A DNA stretch of 64,000 nt from Excoecaria cochinchinensis (lineage: Eukaryota > Streptophyta > Magnoliopsida > Malpighiales > Euphorbiaceae): the NCBI GenBank assembly GCA_947683425.1, contig CANTUQ010000020.1, forward strand, positions 2,764,001-2,828,000, read 5' to 3'. The notes beneath the pieces are model-generated. The model was given only the letters and a program-made list of their open reading frames with translations, was not told the origin of the DNA and searched no databases. Of the stretch, positions 48,961 to 61,383 are shown in pieces (positions within the stretch are counted from its first letter, which is position 1; each line of letters starts with the position of its first letter). A program made the translations under genes and the position numbers.

Positions 48961-49409
48961 TAAGTTATTTAATTATGTTATCCATTTCACATTGATCAAT
49001 TTTCATAACAAATATACCATCCATGATCACATTCTCTTTTACACATGCACTTAACACATCAACTATTTACTTCACTTACGTACACATTACACTTTTCAAG
49101 TTTATGTGTTCATGGTCATTAATTACATACTTAGTTAAGTTCAAGAATCACCATGTCATAGGCATATACACATCACTTGAGTTTAACATCTAGCTCAAAC
49201 ACATATATTTATCATTCCATTACTATTCTTCACATAATTATATGTATTGTTACTTTTGCTAATAGGTTTTATGGATTATTTTTAGGTGAATTTTAGGTTA
49301 ATTTTATTAATCTTCAATGATTATTGAGTTAGGAGTTAAAAGAAATATCCATTGGAAGCTTTAGAGATTCAAAAAGAGTGTTAAATGTTGAAAGAAAGCA
49401 ACCAGAATG

Positions 49410-49572
49410 TTTCACCACCTAAGGCTGTGATATTTTGAGTGACAGCCTATTTCACCACCTGAGGTGGTGACACTGGACAGAAATCACCACGTGAGGGTGT
49501 GATAGATTATTTCACCATCTAAGAGTGTGACAGATTATTTCACCACCTGAGGTGGTGACACTGGGCAAAACT
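49410..49572 (-). repeat. Palindromic island, TK-D left
   Basis: Units TTTCACCACC-TGA-GGTGGTGACA and decayed versions (CACCATCTAAGAGTGTGACA). The arms CACCACC/GGTGGTG are a fourth island type. The right copy is at 57331-57493. Confidence 0.85.
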
Positions 49573-50157
49573 CACCACAATTTTGTACAGCCCAAAACAA
49601 TGTCTTACACCCAATTTTAGGAAAAAGTCCCTTCTTAACATTTATTTCCCTATGTCTTATATTTCAAATGGGACAAGTGTCAGGTCAATTAGACATCTAT
49701 ACCTTCAGATATGAGCTAAACAACTTATATTGTTCAGATAATCCGACCCAAACAGAGATACTACGGTTATGGCCAATTTTGATGACCTTAGAGTCCTCAA
49801 ATCAACAGAGCTATTTCTACAACATTTAAAGACACGGATCGTATGGTTCTAATCCAATTGGTCTCACCCTTTTTGGAGTTGTAAAAGTCAAATTATAATA
49901 TAAACAAGTCTCGGAGGTCAGTATAGACTTCCAAAAATAGATTTACCCAATCAAGCTTGTAAAGCTTGAAAATAGCCAATTTGGCTAAATCAACTCTCCC
50001 AATTCAAACTATAGTTTCAATACACACTTATATGAATATTTATACTCAATCAAAATATCCATGCATCAATTACACACCATGATCAAACAAATCAACAAAC
50101 ATAATTTACATAATATACAAGTCTAAGGTTTGTTCCCAAACCTTGTCGTCTTAGCTC

Positions 50158-50223
50158 TTATTTTCGTTGAGTGCTCGCCTCTCCAACTTTGGCCTTTCCT
50201 TTATCCCTTTTCAATTCCTCAGC
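50158..50223 (-). other. LTR micro-ORF tail, TK-D left
   Basis: Minus strand reads AEELKRDKGKAKVGEASTQ, then RK and TAA. The right-LTR copy is at 58079-58144. Confidence 0.4.
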
Positions 50224-50783
50224 TACCAAAATAATTCAATTTACAAGTTTAAGCTCAATCCAACAATATCCCATTCAAACCAATCAAAACTAGGAAGAAA
50301 GAAGTAGATGATAAGAACACTACATACTAATCACTTACCCTTTTCAAGTTTGCACTAACTCTTGAGCAACCCAATTTCTTAGTCTCCTTAACAATAAGCA
50401 TGCACTCTTTAGTTCTCTTAAGCTCACTCTCACGCAGGAAAGAAGGGAAAGAAACAAAGAAGTTGACTGAATTATGCATAATTGAATCATTCACATTCCT
50501 TTAGGGAACACATTCATCACATGGTGGAGGTGGCAGCTCAAGAGTGAGCCAGCAAATTCCACTACCAAAATCTGCCTCCACTCACTTATTTTAATATTAT
50601 TTCATTCTTTAATTAATCCATTCTTTTCTTAATTAATCAGCCACTCACTTACTATTAATTCAATTATGCTTAATTACCAATTAATCACTCCTTCTTTTCA
50701 ATTAAGTCCTAAAATACACATTCAACTACACACACATCCCCCGAATTAGGTCAAAACTACTAGGACACATTTGCGAGCATTAC

Positions 50784-50800
50784 AATTCTCCCCTCCTTAA
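50784..50800 (-). promoter_or_regulatory. Polypurine tract, TK-D
   Basis: Minus strand TTTAAGGAGGGGAGAAT abuts the 3' LTR. Confidence 0.8.
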
Positions 50801-53800
50801 AGAATTTCGTCCTCGAAATTCATACCTGTGTCAAACAAATAAGGGTGCTGCTTTCGCATAGCAGCTTCTGGCTCCCATGTTGCTTCTTCTACCCCATGAT
50901 GTTGCCAGAGTACCTTCACCAGTGGTATTTGCTTATTCCGAAGTTGCCTCACCTCCTTTGCCAGTATTGCTTTTGGTTTCTCATCATAGGTAAAGTCCGA
51001 CTGAACTTCTACTTCTTGCACAGGTAACACGTGAGATTCATCCGATCTATACCTTCTCAACATGGATACATGAAATACATCATGAAGCTTGGCTAATGCT
51101 GGAGGCAATGCCAGTCGATATGCTACAGGACCCACTCTTTCTAGAACTTCATACGGCCCGATAAATCTTGGACTTAATTTTCCTTTCTTACCAAATCTCA
51201 ACACTTTTCTCCAAGGAGACACTTTCAGAAACACCTTGTCACCTACTTCAAATTCAATATCTCTGCGCTTTAAATCCGCATATGACTTCTGTCTATCACT
51301 AGCTGCCTTTAATCTCTGTTGAATAAGCCTTGCTTTCTCTTCTGTATCACGAACTAAATCTGGTCCAACAATGTTGTGCTCATTCAATTCTGTCCAACAA
51401 ACTGGTGTGCGACACTTTCTTCCATACAATACTTCATATGGCGCCATGCCAATACTAATCTGATAGCTGTTGTTATAAGCAAATTCCATAAGTGGAAGAT
51501 ACTTATCCCAACTCTTAGAAAAGTCTAAAACACAAGCTCGCATCAAATCCTCTAAAACTTGAATAACTCTTTCTGACTGCCCATCAGTCTGCGGGTGGAA
51601 AGCAGTGCTGAAGTGCAATCTCGTACCCAATGCAACTTGCAGACTCTTCCAAAACATAGAAGTAAACCTGGGATCCCTATCAGAGACAATGGATAAGGGT
51701 ACCCCATGCAATCAAACAATCTCCCTTACATACAATTCTGCTAACTTTTCCATTGAGTAATCCATCCGAACTGGTATAAAATGAGCTGACTTTGAAAATC
51801 TGTCCACTATAACCCACACTGCATCTTGCTGCCTCAAAGTCAAAGGTAAACCAGAAACAAAATCCATCGTGATGTTGTCCCATTTCCATTGTGGAATAGG
51901 AAGTGGATTCAACATTCCTTGTGGCACTTGATGTTCCGCTTTAACTTGTTGACATACCAAACATTTGGATACATACTCCACTATATCTTTCTTCATACCT
52001 GGCCACCAATATATCTGTTTTAAATCCTGGTACATTTTATTTCCACCTGGGTGCATAGTAAAAACTGTATTATGAGCTTCGTGCATCAATCTCTTCTTCA
52101 ACTCCTTATCATTTGCCACACATATTCTATTCTTGTACAGTAACACCCCACTTTTATTAACTGAATAGTCAGTCTTATCACCAGTACCAACTGACTGTAG
52201 AATCTGTTGTAACCTTGCATCATTCCTCTGTGCAACTAACAATTCATCTCTCAAGACTGGTCTCGCTTTCAACTGTGCTACCAAAGCTCCATCCGCCGAA
52301 AATCTCCACTTAATTTGCTGTAACTGTAGTGCTGAAACTGATTTCCTGCTCAATGCATCCGCTACCACATTAGCTTTTCCTGGGTGGTAATCCATAATAC
52401 AGTCATAGTCTTTAAACAGCTCCAGCCATCTTCGCTGTCTCAGATTCAACTCCTTTTGAGTAAGCAGATATTTTAGGCTTTTGTGATCGGTGTAAATTCT
52501 ACACTTCTCACCATACAAATAATGTCGCCAAATCTTCAAAGCGAATACTACTGCTGCCAACTCCAAATCATGGGTTGGGTAGTTCTGTTCATGCGGTTTT
52601 AATTGCCTCGACGCATATGCTACCACTTTTCCATCTTGCATCAGAACACAACCTACACCCACTCCTGAAGCATCTGTATACAGAACATACTCTTTGCCAG
52701 TCATAGGCTGTGTAAGAATTGGTGCTTCAACTAGCATTCTCTTTAACTGATCAAAACTTTGCTGACACTTCTCTGACCATTCGTACTTAACTCCTTTTCG
52801 CAGCAATCTCATCAATGGAGAAGCTATCACTGAAAATCCCTTCACAAATCTTCTATAATATCCAGCCAACCCTAAGAAACTGCGAATCTCAAGTATGTTC
52901 TTAGGTGGCTTCCAATTCACAATCGCTTCTATTTTAACCGGATCCACCTTAATACCTTCAGAAGATATCACATGACCTAGAAAGGATATCTCTCGCAACC
53001 AAAACTCGCATTTACTCAGTTTAGCAAACAACTGATGTTCTCGTAAAGTCTGAAGCACAATTCTTAAATGCTGCTCATGCTCCTTTTCATTCTTCGAATA
53101 AACCAGAATGTCATCAATAAATACCACTACAAATTGGTCCAAATACAGTCTGAACACCCGATTCATCAAATCCATAAATGCAGCAGGCGCATTAGTCAAC
53201 CCAAAAGGCATTACCAGAAACTCATAATGCCCATATCGAGTCCTAAATGCAGTTTTGGGTATATCTTCTTTCTTCACTTGCAATTGGTAATACCCAGAAC
53301 GCAAATCAATTTTAGAGAATACACCTGCTCCTCTTAACTGATCAAACAAATCCTCAATCCGAGGTAAAGGATATCGATTCTTTATTGTTACCTTATTCAA
53401 CTGCCGGTAATCTATACACATTCTCATGGTACCATCTTTCTTCTTAACAAATAAGACCGGTGCTCCCCAAGGAGAAACACTAGGCCTAATGAACCCTTTG
53501 TCCAGTAATTCTTGCAGCTGTGTCTTTAACTCTTTCAATTCTGTAGGAGCCATCCTGTAAGGCGCCTAAGACACTGGTACAGTTCCAGGTATTATATCAA
53601 TAGACAGCTCAACCTCCCTTACTGTTGGCACACCACTCAGTTCCTCAGGAAACACATCAGGGAATTCTCTTACTACTGGTATATCTTGTATCTTTGCAAA
53701 CTCTCTTTTACTATCCAATACCAAAGCCAAGTAGGCTTCATACCCTTTTCTCAAACACCGACAAGCTTGCATTGCAGATATTACATTCACAAGTGAATTA

Positions 53801-55393
53801 GCACCTTTTCCCTTTATTATCACTTTATTCCACTTATCATCATTGAGTATCACAATCTTCCTTTTACACTTAACATCTGCATCATACTTAGTCAGCCAAT
53901 CCATACCCAAATATCAAATCAAACTCATCAAATGGTAGTTTAATCAAATCCACTGGAAACACACTACCCTGAACTTCTAATGCACAATTTCTATACACTC
54001 TACTCACATTCACATTACTCCCTAAAGGACTTGTTACACATATATCATATGCTAAGCATTCCGCTTTAGGCATCTTTTCGCCTATCTTTTTAGAGCATAT
54101 ATATGAATGAGTAGATCCAGGATCTATTAGAGCAAACATTTCCACATCGTAAAGTAGAAAAGTACCTGCTATCACTTCCGGTGCATTCTGCTCCTCCCGA
54201 GCCTTCATTGCGTAAGCTCGAATGGGTGTTGCACTTGGCCTGTCCATTGTTTCAGAGTCAACTGCACCTCTAGATTGACTTCCTTTACCACGTCCTCTGC
54301 CTCGTCCTCTGTTAACTGGAGGTAAATTTGAACCACCCCTACTTTGCTCCTGCTGACTACCCATAGCCTCATATGCTTTAGGACAGTTAGCAAGAAAATG
54401 TTCTGTACTTCCACATCTAAAACAAGCACCTGTTACCTTCCAACATTCACCTCGATGTTTCTTCCCACAGTGAGAACACTCATGTATCTCATTTCTGCCA
54501 CTAGCTGTTCCTCGGCTCTGTCTATATACTGAGGGATTTTCCCGCTTCTTTCCTCTTACTGCAGAACTAATACCAGATTCAGCTGGTGGTGCTATGATGG
54601 AATCTCGTGGTCTCTTACCCACATTGGAACCACCTCTGCTTGAACTCCTTCTCTGTCTCCATTCCCTCTGGGCTCCTAAAGTCCTTTCAGCTCTCAAAGC
54701 CGCTTGAACAATTCGATAATAACTTACATTATGCTCTGTTGTTAAAGAAATCAGTAATGCTTTTATCTCCTCAATTAGCCCTTCTTCAAACTGTTGGCAT
54801 CGAAATGCATCAGTCAATACCCCCTTTGGAGCATATTTGCTTAGACGACAGAATTCTGCCTCATATTCTGCCACCATCATGGTTCTCTGCCTCAAATTCA
54901 GAAACTTCTTCCAATTCGCTTCTCGGTACGCCTTGGTGATAAACTTATTCTTAAATTATTTTTCAAAGAAATCCCAATCCACTTGTTCAGGAAGCGTCGG
55001 ATTCTGCAAAACTAACTTCCACCAATCATACGCGGCGCCTTGAAGCAATGATACCACATATTCAACCCACTGGTCTTGTGGACAACGTATTTCTTTTAGA
55101 ATTCTCTCCACCTTCTCAATCCAATACTCCGCTTTTTCAGATTCATCTAATCTTGTACCATGAAATTCCTCAGCCCCATGCTTTCTCAAAGACTCTATTG
55201 GAGCCTTTGGTGCCATCATATGCTCCATTACCATTGCCATATCTTGGGTCATTTTCATCATAGCTTCCATAGGCCCCACTGGAACCTCATTTCTGTATCT
55301 AACTGGCCCAGACTGTCCAGACCTCATCACCTCAGCTTCTTGAGGGTTCATGCTTTCAGCAGTTCCTTCTTCAGATTGACGATCAGGATCCAT
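50797..55393 (-). pseudogene. TK-D gag-pol polyprotein, interrupted
   Basis: Minus strand from ATG at 55393 (MDPDRQSEEGTAESMNPQ) to TAA at 50797. Gag is followed by zinc knuckles (CSHCGKKHRGEC, CFRCGSTEHFLANC, about 54380-54485), protease DPGSTHS near 54115, RT with intact motif A (SKIDLRSGYYQ) and FIDD near 53110, RNase H, integrase with HHCC, DFVSGLP, IVSDRDPRF and SERVIQ, and a chromodomain near 50850-50990. Lesions are an in-frame stop in gag (about 54956), a one-base shift near 53911, a stop at 53566 just before RT, and a stop at 51712 inside integrase. All catalytic residues I could check remain. Confidence 0.9.
50801..50820 (-). other. PPT-adjacent perfect hairpin, TK-D
   Basis: Minus strand GAATTTCG-AGGA-CGAAATTC, encoding the NFEDEI tail; the stop codon follows at once. 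Confidence 0.85.
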
Positions 55394-55485
55394 CGTTACT
55401 ACACAGATTAAATAAGGACTTCCGCATTAGGTCAACATAACTATACACATCTTATCTACCCGATGCCCAAAAAAGATTAAACCTA

Positions 55486-55498
55486 GGCTCTGATACCA
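55486..55498 (-). promoter_or_regulatory. Primer-binding site, TK-D
   Basis: Minus strand TGGTATCAGAGCC, five bases from the 5' LTR. Confidence 0.92.
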
Positions 55499-55907
55499 CA
55501 ACTTGTGACGCCCTTTCCCAACTGTCATATTAGGTCAGCTAATATAGTCAGGAATGACCGTTACACACACATAACACATGCACTTTCTTATCATCATTTT
55601 CTTATTGAAACCCGTACAATAAAATTTTTCACTTCGTATTCACATTATCAAGCATTTCATGCCAATTACTTATGGATCATTCTCTATAAGCATATACTTA
55701 CTAAGCATACATATATAATCCATAAGTTAGTATACTTAGTCATCATATTATTGCATGCCTTTACATACTCGTATACACATTAACTATACCAAACTTATAC
55801 AGAGTTATACAAAATTTCCAAAACGCAAACCCCAAAACCTACACTGGTAGCACTCCTAATGTTGACTGTTATTATGCGGGAGAGTCCTTCGAACACCTCA
55901 CTTCCGT

Positions 55908-55952
55908 ACCTACGCGGATTAAGGTAAACCCGTGCTAAGCGATAACGCTTAG
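55908..55952 (-). other. LTR double hairpin, TK-D right
   Basis: As in the left LTR, but GCACGGG and CCGCGTAGGT, a shift in stem 2. Confidence 0.7.
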
Positions 55953-56453
55953 TGGGGAACACATACACATAACAAGTAATACATCACACAAATAGAACAT
56001 CATACATTATACGCAAAAGATCATACTTAAATGACCATATCACATTAAGTACCATTTTAGGCATGTCATGATTTATTTAGCATTCTCATACACATAGAGC
56101 ATTAATCAACCCATCACATAATTCCAAAATATAACATACATAATGGTTGTATCATTATTATTTCCATTTTATCATTAAATTGCCTGCAATTCAAAGACGC
56201 GGATAATGGGTTTCGCATTGGTACCACCGAGGTACTATAATCACATTAAAATCTTATTTACGCATTGGTACCTTCAGGTACAGTAATATCATTTCACATA
56301 TAATAAAATCCTGCAAGAATTATACGCATTGTAATCGCATTGTGATTCCCAAGGAATCAGACACATTAAACGCATTGGGCTGCAGCACTTTGACCCTATA
56401 GGCATGCCTATCTATCCACTACTTGACTCGCAGGCTTAAGTTATTTAATTATG

Positions 56454-56888
56454 GGGTCAATTTCACTCATGGTCACTCAACTTATCACTTATCGCGCAAA
56501 AGTAACCGACTTTTTTTTTCTTACTTAAATGTCACTGAACTTTTAACATTATTGCATAAAAGTCATGTTGACCGGAATCCGGCGACGACCCTTGCCGGAT
56601 TGATGACTTTTTTGCAAAAATGTTAAAAGTTCAGTAACATTTAAGTTGAAAAAAAAAAGTTAATTACTTTTGCGAGATAAATGATAAGTCTAGTGACCGT
56701 GAGTGAAATTAATTTAAATGTAGCATTTGTTGAACTTATCAATCCGGCAAGAGTCGTCGCCGGATTCCGGTCAACATGACTTTTGTGCAATAATGTTAAA
56801 AGTTCAGTGACATTTAAGTAAGAAAAAAAAAGTCGGTTACTTTTGCGCGATAAGTGATAAGTTGAGTGACCATGGGTGAAATCAACCC
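56454..56888 (+). mobile_element. Foldback MITE, Mutator-like
   Basis: 435 bp, GGGTCAATTTCAC...GTGAAATCAACCC, with long terminal inverted repeats (well over 100 bp, through TCACTTATCGCGCAAAAGTAACCGAC and the CCGGAATCCGGCGACGAC core). Flanked by a 10-bp duplication TTTAATTATG (56444-56453, 56889-56898). No coding capacity. The duplication length points to the Mutator superfamily. A third, inner inverted copy of the terminal sequence (about 56598-56713) makes it composite. Absent from the partner LTR, so it arrived after TK-D. Confidence 0.88.
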
Positions 56889-59019
56889 TTTAATTATGTT
56901 ATCCATTTCACATTGATCAATTTTCATAACACATATACCATCCATGATCACATTCTCTTTTACACATGCACTTAACACATCAACTATTTACTTCACTTAC
57001 GTACACATTACACTTTTCAAGTTTATGTGTTCATGGTCATTAATTACATACTTAGTTAAGTTCAAGAATCACCATGTCATAGGCATATACACATCACTTG
57101 AGTTTAACATCTAGCTTAAACACATATATTTATCATTCCATTACTATTCTTCACATAATTATATGTATTGTTACTTTTGCTAATAGGTTTTATGGATTAT
57201 TTTTAGGTGAATTTTAGGTTAATTTTATTAATCTTCAATGATTAATGAGTTAGGAGTTAAAAGAAATATCCATTGGAAGCTTTAGAGATTCAAAAAGAGT
57301 GTTAAATGTTGAAAGAAAGCAACCAGAATGTTTCACCACCTAAGGCTGTGATATTTTGAGTGACAGCCTATTTCACCACCTGAGGTGGTGACACTGGACA
57401 GAAATCACCACGTGAGGGTGTGACAGATTATTTCACCATCTAAGAGTGTGACAGATTATTTCACCACCTGAGGTGGTGACACTGGGCAAAACTCACCACA
57501 ATTTTGTACAGCCCAAAACAATGTCTTACACCCAATTTGAGGAAAAAGTCCCTTCTTAACATTTATTCCCCTATGTCTTATCTTTCAAATGGGACAAGTT
57601 TCAGGTCAATTAGACATCTATAGCTTCAGATATGAGCTAAACAACTTATATTGTTCAGATAATCTGACCCAAACAGAGATACTACGGTTATGGCCAATTT
57701 GGATGACCTTAGAGTCCTCAAATCAATAGAGCTATTTCTACAACATTTAAAGAAACGGATCGTATGGTTCTAATCCAATTGGTCTCACCCTTTTTGGAGT
57801 TGTAAAACTCAAATTATAATATAAACAAGTCTCGGAGGTCAGTATAGACTTCCAAAAACAGATTTACCCAATCAAGCTTGTAAAGCTTGAAAATAGCCAA
57901 TTTGGCCAAATCAACTCTCCCAATTCAAACTATAGTTTCAATACACACTTATATGAACATTTATACTCAATCAAAATATCCATGCATCAATTACACACCA
58001 TGATCAAACAAATCAACAAACATAATTTACATAATATACAAGTCTAAGGTTTGTTCCCAAACCTTGTCGTCTTAGCTCTTATTTTCGTTGAGTGCTCGCC
58101 TCTCCAACTTTGGCCTTTCCTTTATCCCTTTTCAATTCCTCAGCTACCAAAATAATTCAATTTACAGGTTTAAGCTCAATCCAACAATATCCCATTCAAA
58201 CCAATCAAAACTAGGAAGAAAGAAGTAGATGATAAGAACACTACATACTAATCACTTATGCTTTTCAAGTTTGCACTAACTCTTGAGCAACCCAATTTCT
58301 TAGTCTCCTTAACAATAAGCATGCACTCTTTAGTTCTCTTAAGCTCACTCTCACGCAGGAAAGAAGGAAAAGAAACAAAGAAGTTGACTGAATTATGCAC
58401 AATTGAATCATTCACATTCCTTTAGGGAACACATTCATCACATGGTGGAGGTGGCAGCTCAAGAGTGAGCCAGCAAATTCCACTACCAAAATCTGCCTCC
58501 ACTCACTTATTTTAATATTATTTCATTCTTTAATTAATCCATTCTTTTCTTAATTAATCAGCCACTCACTTACTATTAATTCAATTATGCATAATTACCA
58601 ATTAATCACTCCTTTTCAATTAAGTCCTAAAATACACATTCAACTACACACACATCCCCCGAATTAGGTCAAAACTACTAGGACACATTTGCGAGCATTA
58701 CACTTCCCTATGTAATAAATGTATGTTGTTGAGCTTTTGAACATGAGTTTGGACTTGTGATTTACATATGACATAGTGTATAAACTAAGATATGCTATAC
58801 CATACAAATTATCATTGAAATAAATTGTTGAGCATGTATTAAAACTAAAATGTGATCGTCATTAAAGGTTATGGATTGTTGTATTTTATGTGAACTATTG
58901 CTTTAATTTATGAATAAATTATGCGTAGGATTACTATGCGATTATAATAAGAGTATGTACTTCTGGAAAAAGGTATTAAATTATAGCATGAACATTATTA
59001 ATGGAAACAAGTATGTGTT

Positions 59020-59265
59020 AGCCTGCGTTAGTCGAGTCGTGGATAGTTAGGCATGCCTAATAGAGTTACTGTTGCTGCAGCTACCGAATTATTTGGACCC
59101 TGATCAGGTCCCCCCACTGGATCTTCGTGATCCCTTTGTACCGAATCTACGCGAAAATGTTTTTGGAACAAAATTAAAAGATTGTTTTGATACCTTCGGG
59201 TATCTATGAGTTATGAGAATAGTGTTAATACCTTTGGGTATCTATGTGTTACTCGTTATCCACCC
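59020..59265 (+). other. Hairpin ladder, Solo-H
   Basis: TTAGGCATGCCTAA (59047-59060), GGACC-CTGATCA-GGTCC, GGATC-TTCGT-GATCC (59119-59133), GATACC-TTCG-GGTATC (59189-59204), ATACC-TTTG-GGTAT, CTCGTTATCCAC. Confidence 0.78.
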
Positions 59266-59687
59266 CTTTAACTTAGCAGGCATTAGATGAACAAGAATAT
59301 GTGAATCATACAATAAATTATGAATTGATGAATACATATGTGAATACTTGTGTGAAAGTATGTATTTTGTTATTGCAATCTAAATGCCTTGTTAATTGAA
59401 TAATTACATATTAAGGCATCTGTTAAGTAAGATGTGTGAAATAAGTTTTGGAAACTGAAAGGGATGTGAATAAGTGCACAAAGCGTCATGTATAAGATGT
59501 GAAAAAGGTGTGTTTTTGTATAATTGATTTGTTAACGTTGATATGCGAAGTAAGTGGTTATTTTGATGGCCTCTTTGAAAGTATATAGTTTGTTATAATT
59601 AAGATGATTATATCTTCTATATTATGCTTTCCTTTGAACTTATTTGACGGCCATTCTTGGTTGTCGTCCATATTTATGTATTTTCCA

Positions 59688-59732
59688 CTAAGCTTTATGC
59701 TTAGCACGGATTTTCTCTTAATTCGTGTAGGT
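59688..59732 (+). other. LTR double hairpin, Solo-H
   Basis: CTAAGC-TTTAT-GCTTAG then CACGGATTTTCTCTTAATTCGTGTAGGT. One pair is lost from both arms of stem 1, so the stem stays perfect. Confidence 0.75.
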
Positions 59733-60121
59733 ACTATTGATCGGATCGTTCGAGAGTTTTCCACATCAATCCAGGCCAATGCAAGAACTATGAAGAGATT
59801 TTAGGATAGGATTTATATAGTCTTTAGAATGTATGCAAGATTTGTAATTTTAAATTGTAAGTTTTGTAAAAGTGATATTGGTTATGTAAAAGAGCTATCT
59901 ATAGTGAATTCTGAAAAAGTTTACTTTATAATGTGAATGTGTAATGAATTTATGGTTAACAATAATGTGTTATTGAAAATGAAAGAAATTTTATAACTCA
60001 TATTTTAGCATAAAGATTTATAAGTTTTACATGTTTGCTTCGGTAATGCCCTTGACCGTCGTCGTGGACCACCGGTTCACGGTATGGTTTACTACGTACG
60101 GGTAAGGGGTGTTACATGTTC

Positions 60122-61383
60122 TTTATCGTGACCTTGTTAATATGTCGATAGTCAATACACATTCTCAAGGTACCATCCTTCTTCTTGACAAATAGAATCG
60201 GAGCAACCCAAGGCAACACACTCGGTCGAGTGGAACCTTTATCCAAAAGCTCTTACAATTGGTTTTTTAGCTCCTTCAATTCCACCGGAGCCATCCGATA
60301 CGGAGCTTTAGAAATTGGAGCTATACCCGACATAATGTTTATAGACAATTCAACTTCTCTATCTGGAGGCAAACCCGATAATTCCTCTAGAAACACATCC
60401 ACAAATTCTCTTACTACCGGAATATCTTGAATCTTTACTTGTTCTCACCAAGAATCCAAAACTAAAGCCAAATACGCTTCACATCCCATCCTCAAAAACC
60501 GTTTTGCCTTCATAGCCAAAATTACATTGTGCAGCGAGTTACTTCCCAAACCTTTTACAACCACGGGTATCTGATCCCTATCTTTAAGCACAACCGTTTT
60601 CCTATGACAATTAACTATAGCTTGGTGCTTAGACAACCAATCCATACCCAGAATTAGATCGAACTCGCGAAATGGAAGACTAATCAGATCAACCGAAAAT
60701 TCCTTATCTTGCACTATCAAAGGACAATCCCGATACACCCAAATGGACTAGTCATGCATGTCTCATTATCTAATTTATCCTCATTAGACAATTTATCACA
60801 CAACTTATCAGAACACAGATAAGAATGAGTCGAATCCGGGTCTATCAAAGCATACATCTCAATGTTGAAAAGTAAAAACTTACCGGCAATCACTTTCAGA
60901 GCATCCTGCTCATCACGAGCTCTCATTGCATAAGTTCTTGCGGCCGTCGGTACTAGGCAATCAACTGTCTCAGAGGGTTCTCTTTCCCGAGGCCGTCCAC
61001 AATGACCTCGTCCTCTACCTCTCCCACGACTGCCCTAAGGAGCATATGACCCTGCTCGACTAACCTCTTGCTGACCTTGAGAATTCTCATGCAAATTTGG
61101 GCAATTGGCTAGAAAGTGGTCTGTGCTACCACATCGAAAACATCCTCCCGTCAACCACCTACATTCGCCCCAATGGCGCTTACTGCAATGGGAGCACTAA
61201 GGCACTCCATCACCTCTACCACCCAAAGCTCCTCTACCCATGCCAGACCCTCTAAAGGATTCTTATCTCCTCCCTCTAGTAGCCAAACTAGCATGAGACT
61301 CACTAGAAGGATTTCCTTGAGACTCGCGCGATCTCTTTCCTCAAGAAAAACCTCCACGAGATGACTTTCTCCTCTGAGCCTTC
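60122..61383 (-). pseudogene. TK-G polyprotein, zinc knuckle to RT start
   Basis: Minus strand, from upstream down: gag zinc knuckles (near 61105-61200) and RG-rich linker, protease region (ALIDPDSTHSYLCS near 60830; the family DPG reads DPD), EFDLILGMDWLSKHQ (about 60640), and RT N-terminus up to the Solo-H insertion at 60116. Several stops and shifts (60445, 60717, near 61035 and 61200). Beta-3 interrupts gag at 61384. Confidence 0.85.

Larger units (their letters stand above)
48028..50783 (-). repeat. TK-D 3' LTR (left)
   Basis: 2,756 bp with double hairpin, ladder, island (49410-49572), micro-ORF tail (50158-50223) and donor (ATCACTTACCC near 50331). Lacks the MITE, so it shows the empty site TTTAATTATGTT near 48970. 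Confidence 0.92.
48028..58702 (-). mobile_element. TK-D, complete chromovirus (minus strand)
   Basis: The right (5') LTR is 55504-58702 and the left (3') LTR 48028-50783. Ends TGTGACGCCC...ATTACA; flanks CTTGC (48023-48027) and CTTCC (58703-58707) match 4/5. Length is 10,675 bp including a MITE in the right LTR, which explains almost all of the 443-bp length difference between LTRs. Internal order is complete and minus-oriented. It lies in the palindromic island of Solo-H. Confidence 0.92.
55504..58702 (-). repeat. TK-D 5' LTR (right), with MITE
   Basis: 3,199 bp, collinear with the left LTR apart from the 435-bp MITE plus its 10-bp duplication, a 3-bp indel near 58612 and scattered substitutions. 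Confidence 0.92.
45671..60116 (+). mobile_element. Solo-H, solo LTR interrupted by TK-D
   Basis: It starts TGCAACACCCCGAATATACC and ends GGGGTGTTACA, with target-site duplication TGTTC (45666-45670 and 60117-60121). Without TK-D it is about 3.77 kb, close to the NA-J LTR, with similar order. Pieces: 45671-48027 and 58708-60116. The first piece has a leader, donor ATAGGTAAGTGG near 46284, a minor island (47010-47065) and the main CGCG island (47936-48027). The second has the ladder and double hairpin. No interior or partner LTR, so a solo LTR. Confidence 0.85.

Noticed and set aside
57331..57493. TK-D island as a second MITE
   Set aside because: Present in both TK-D LTRs at the same place with no duplication around it, so it is part of the LTR.
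61116..61364. 82-residue plus-strand frame
   Set aside because: Antisense shadow of the TK-G gag zinc-knuckle region.
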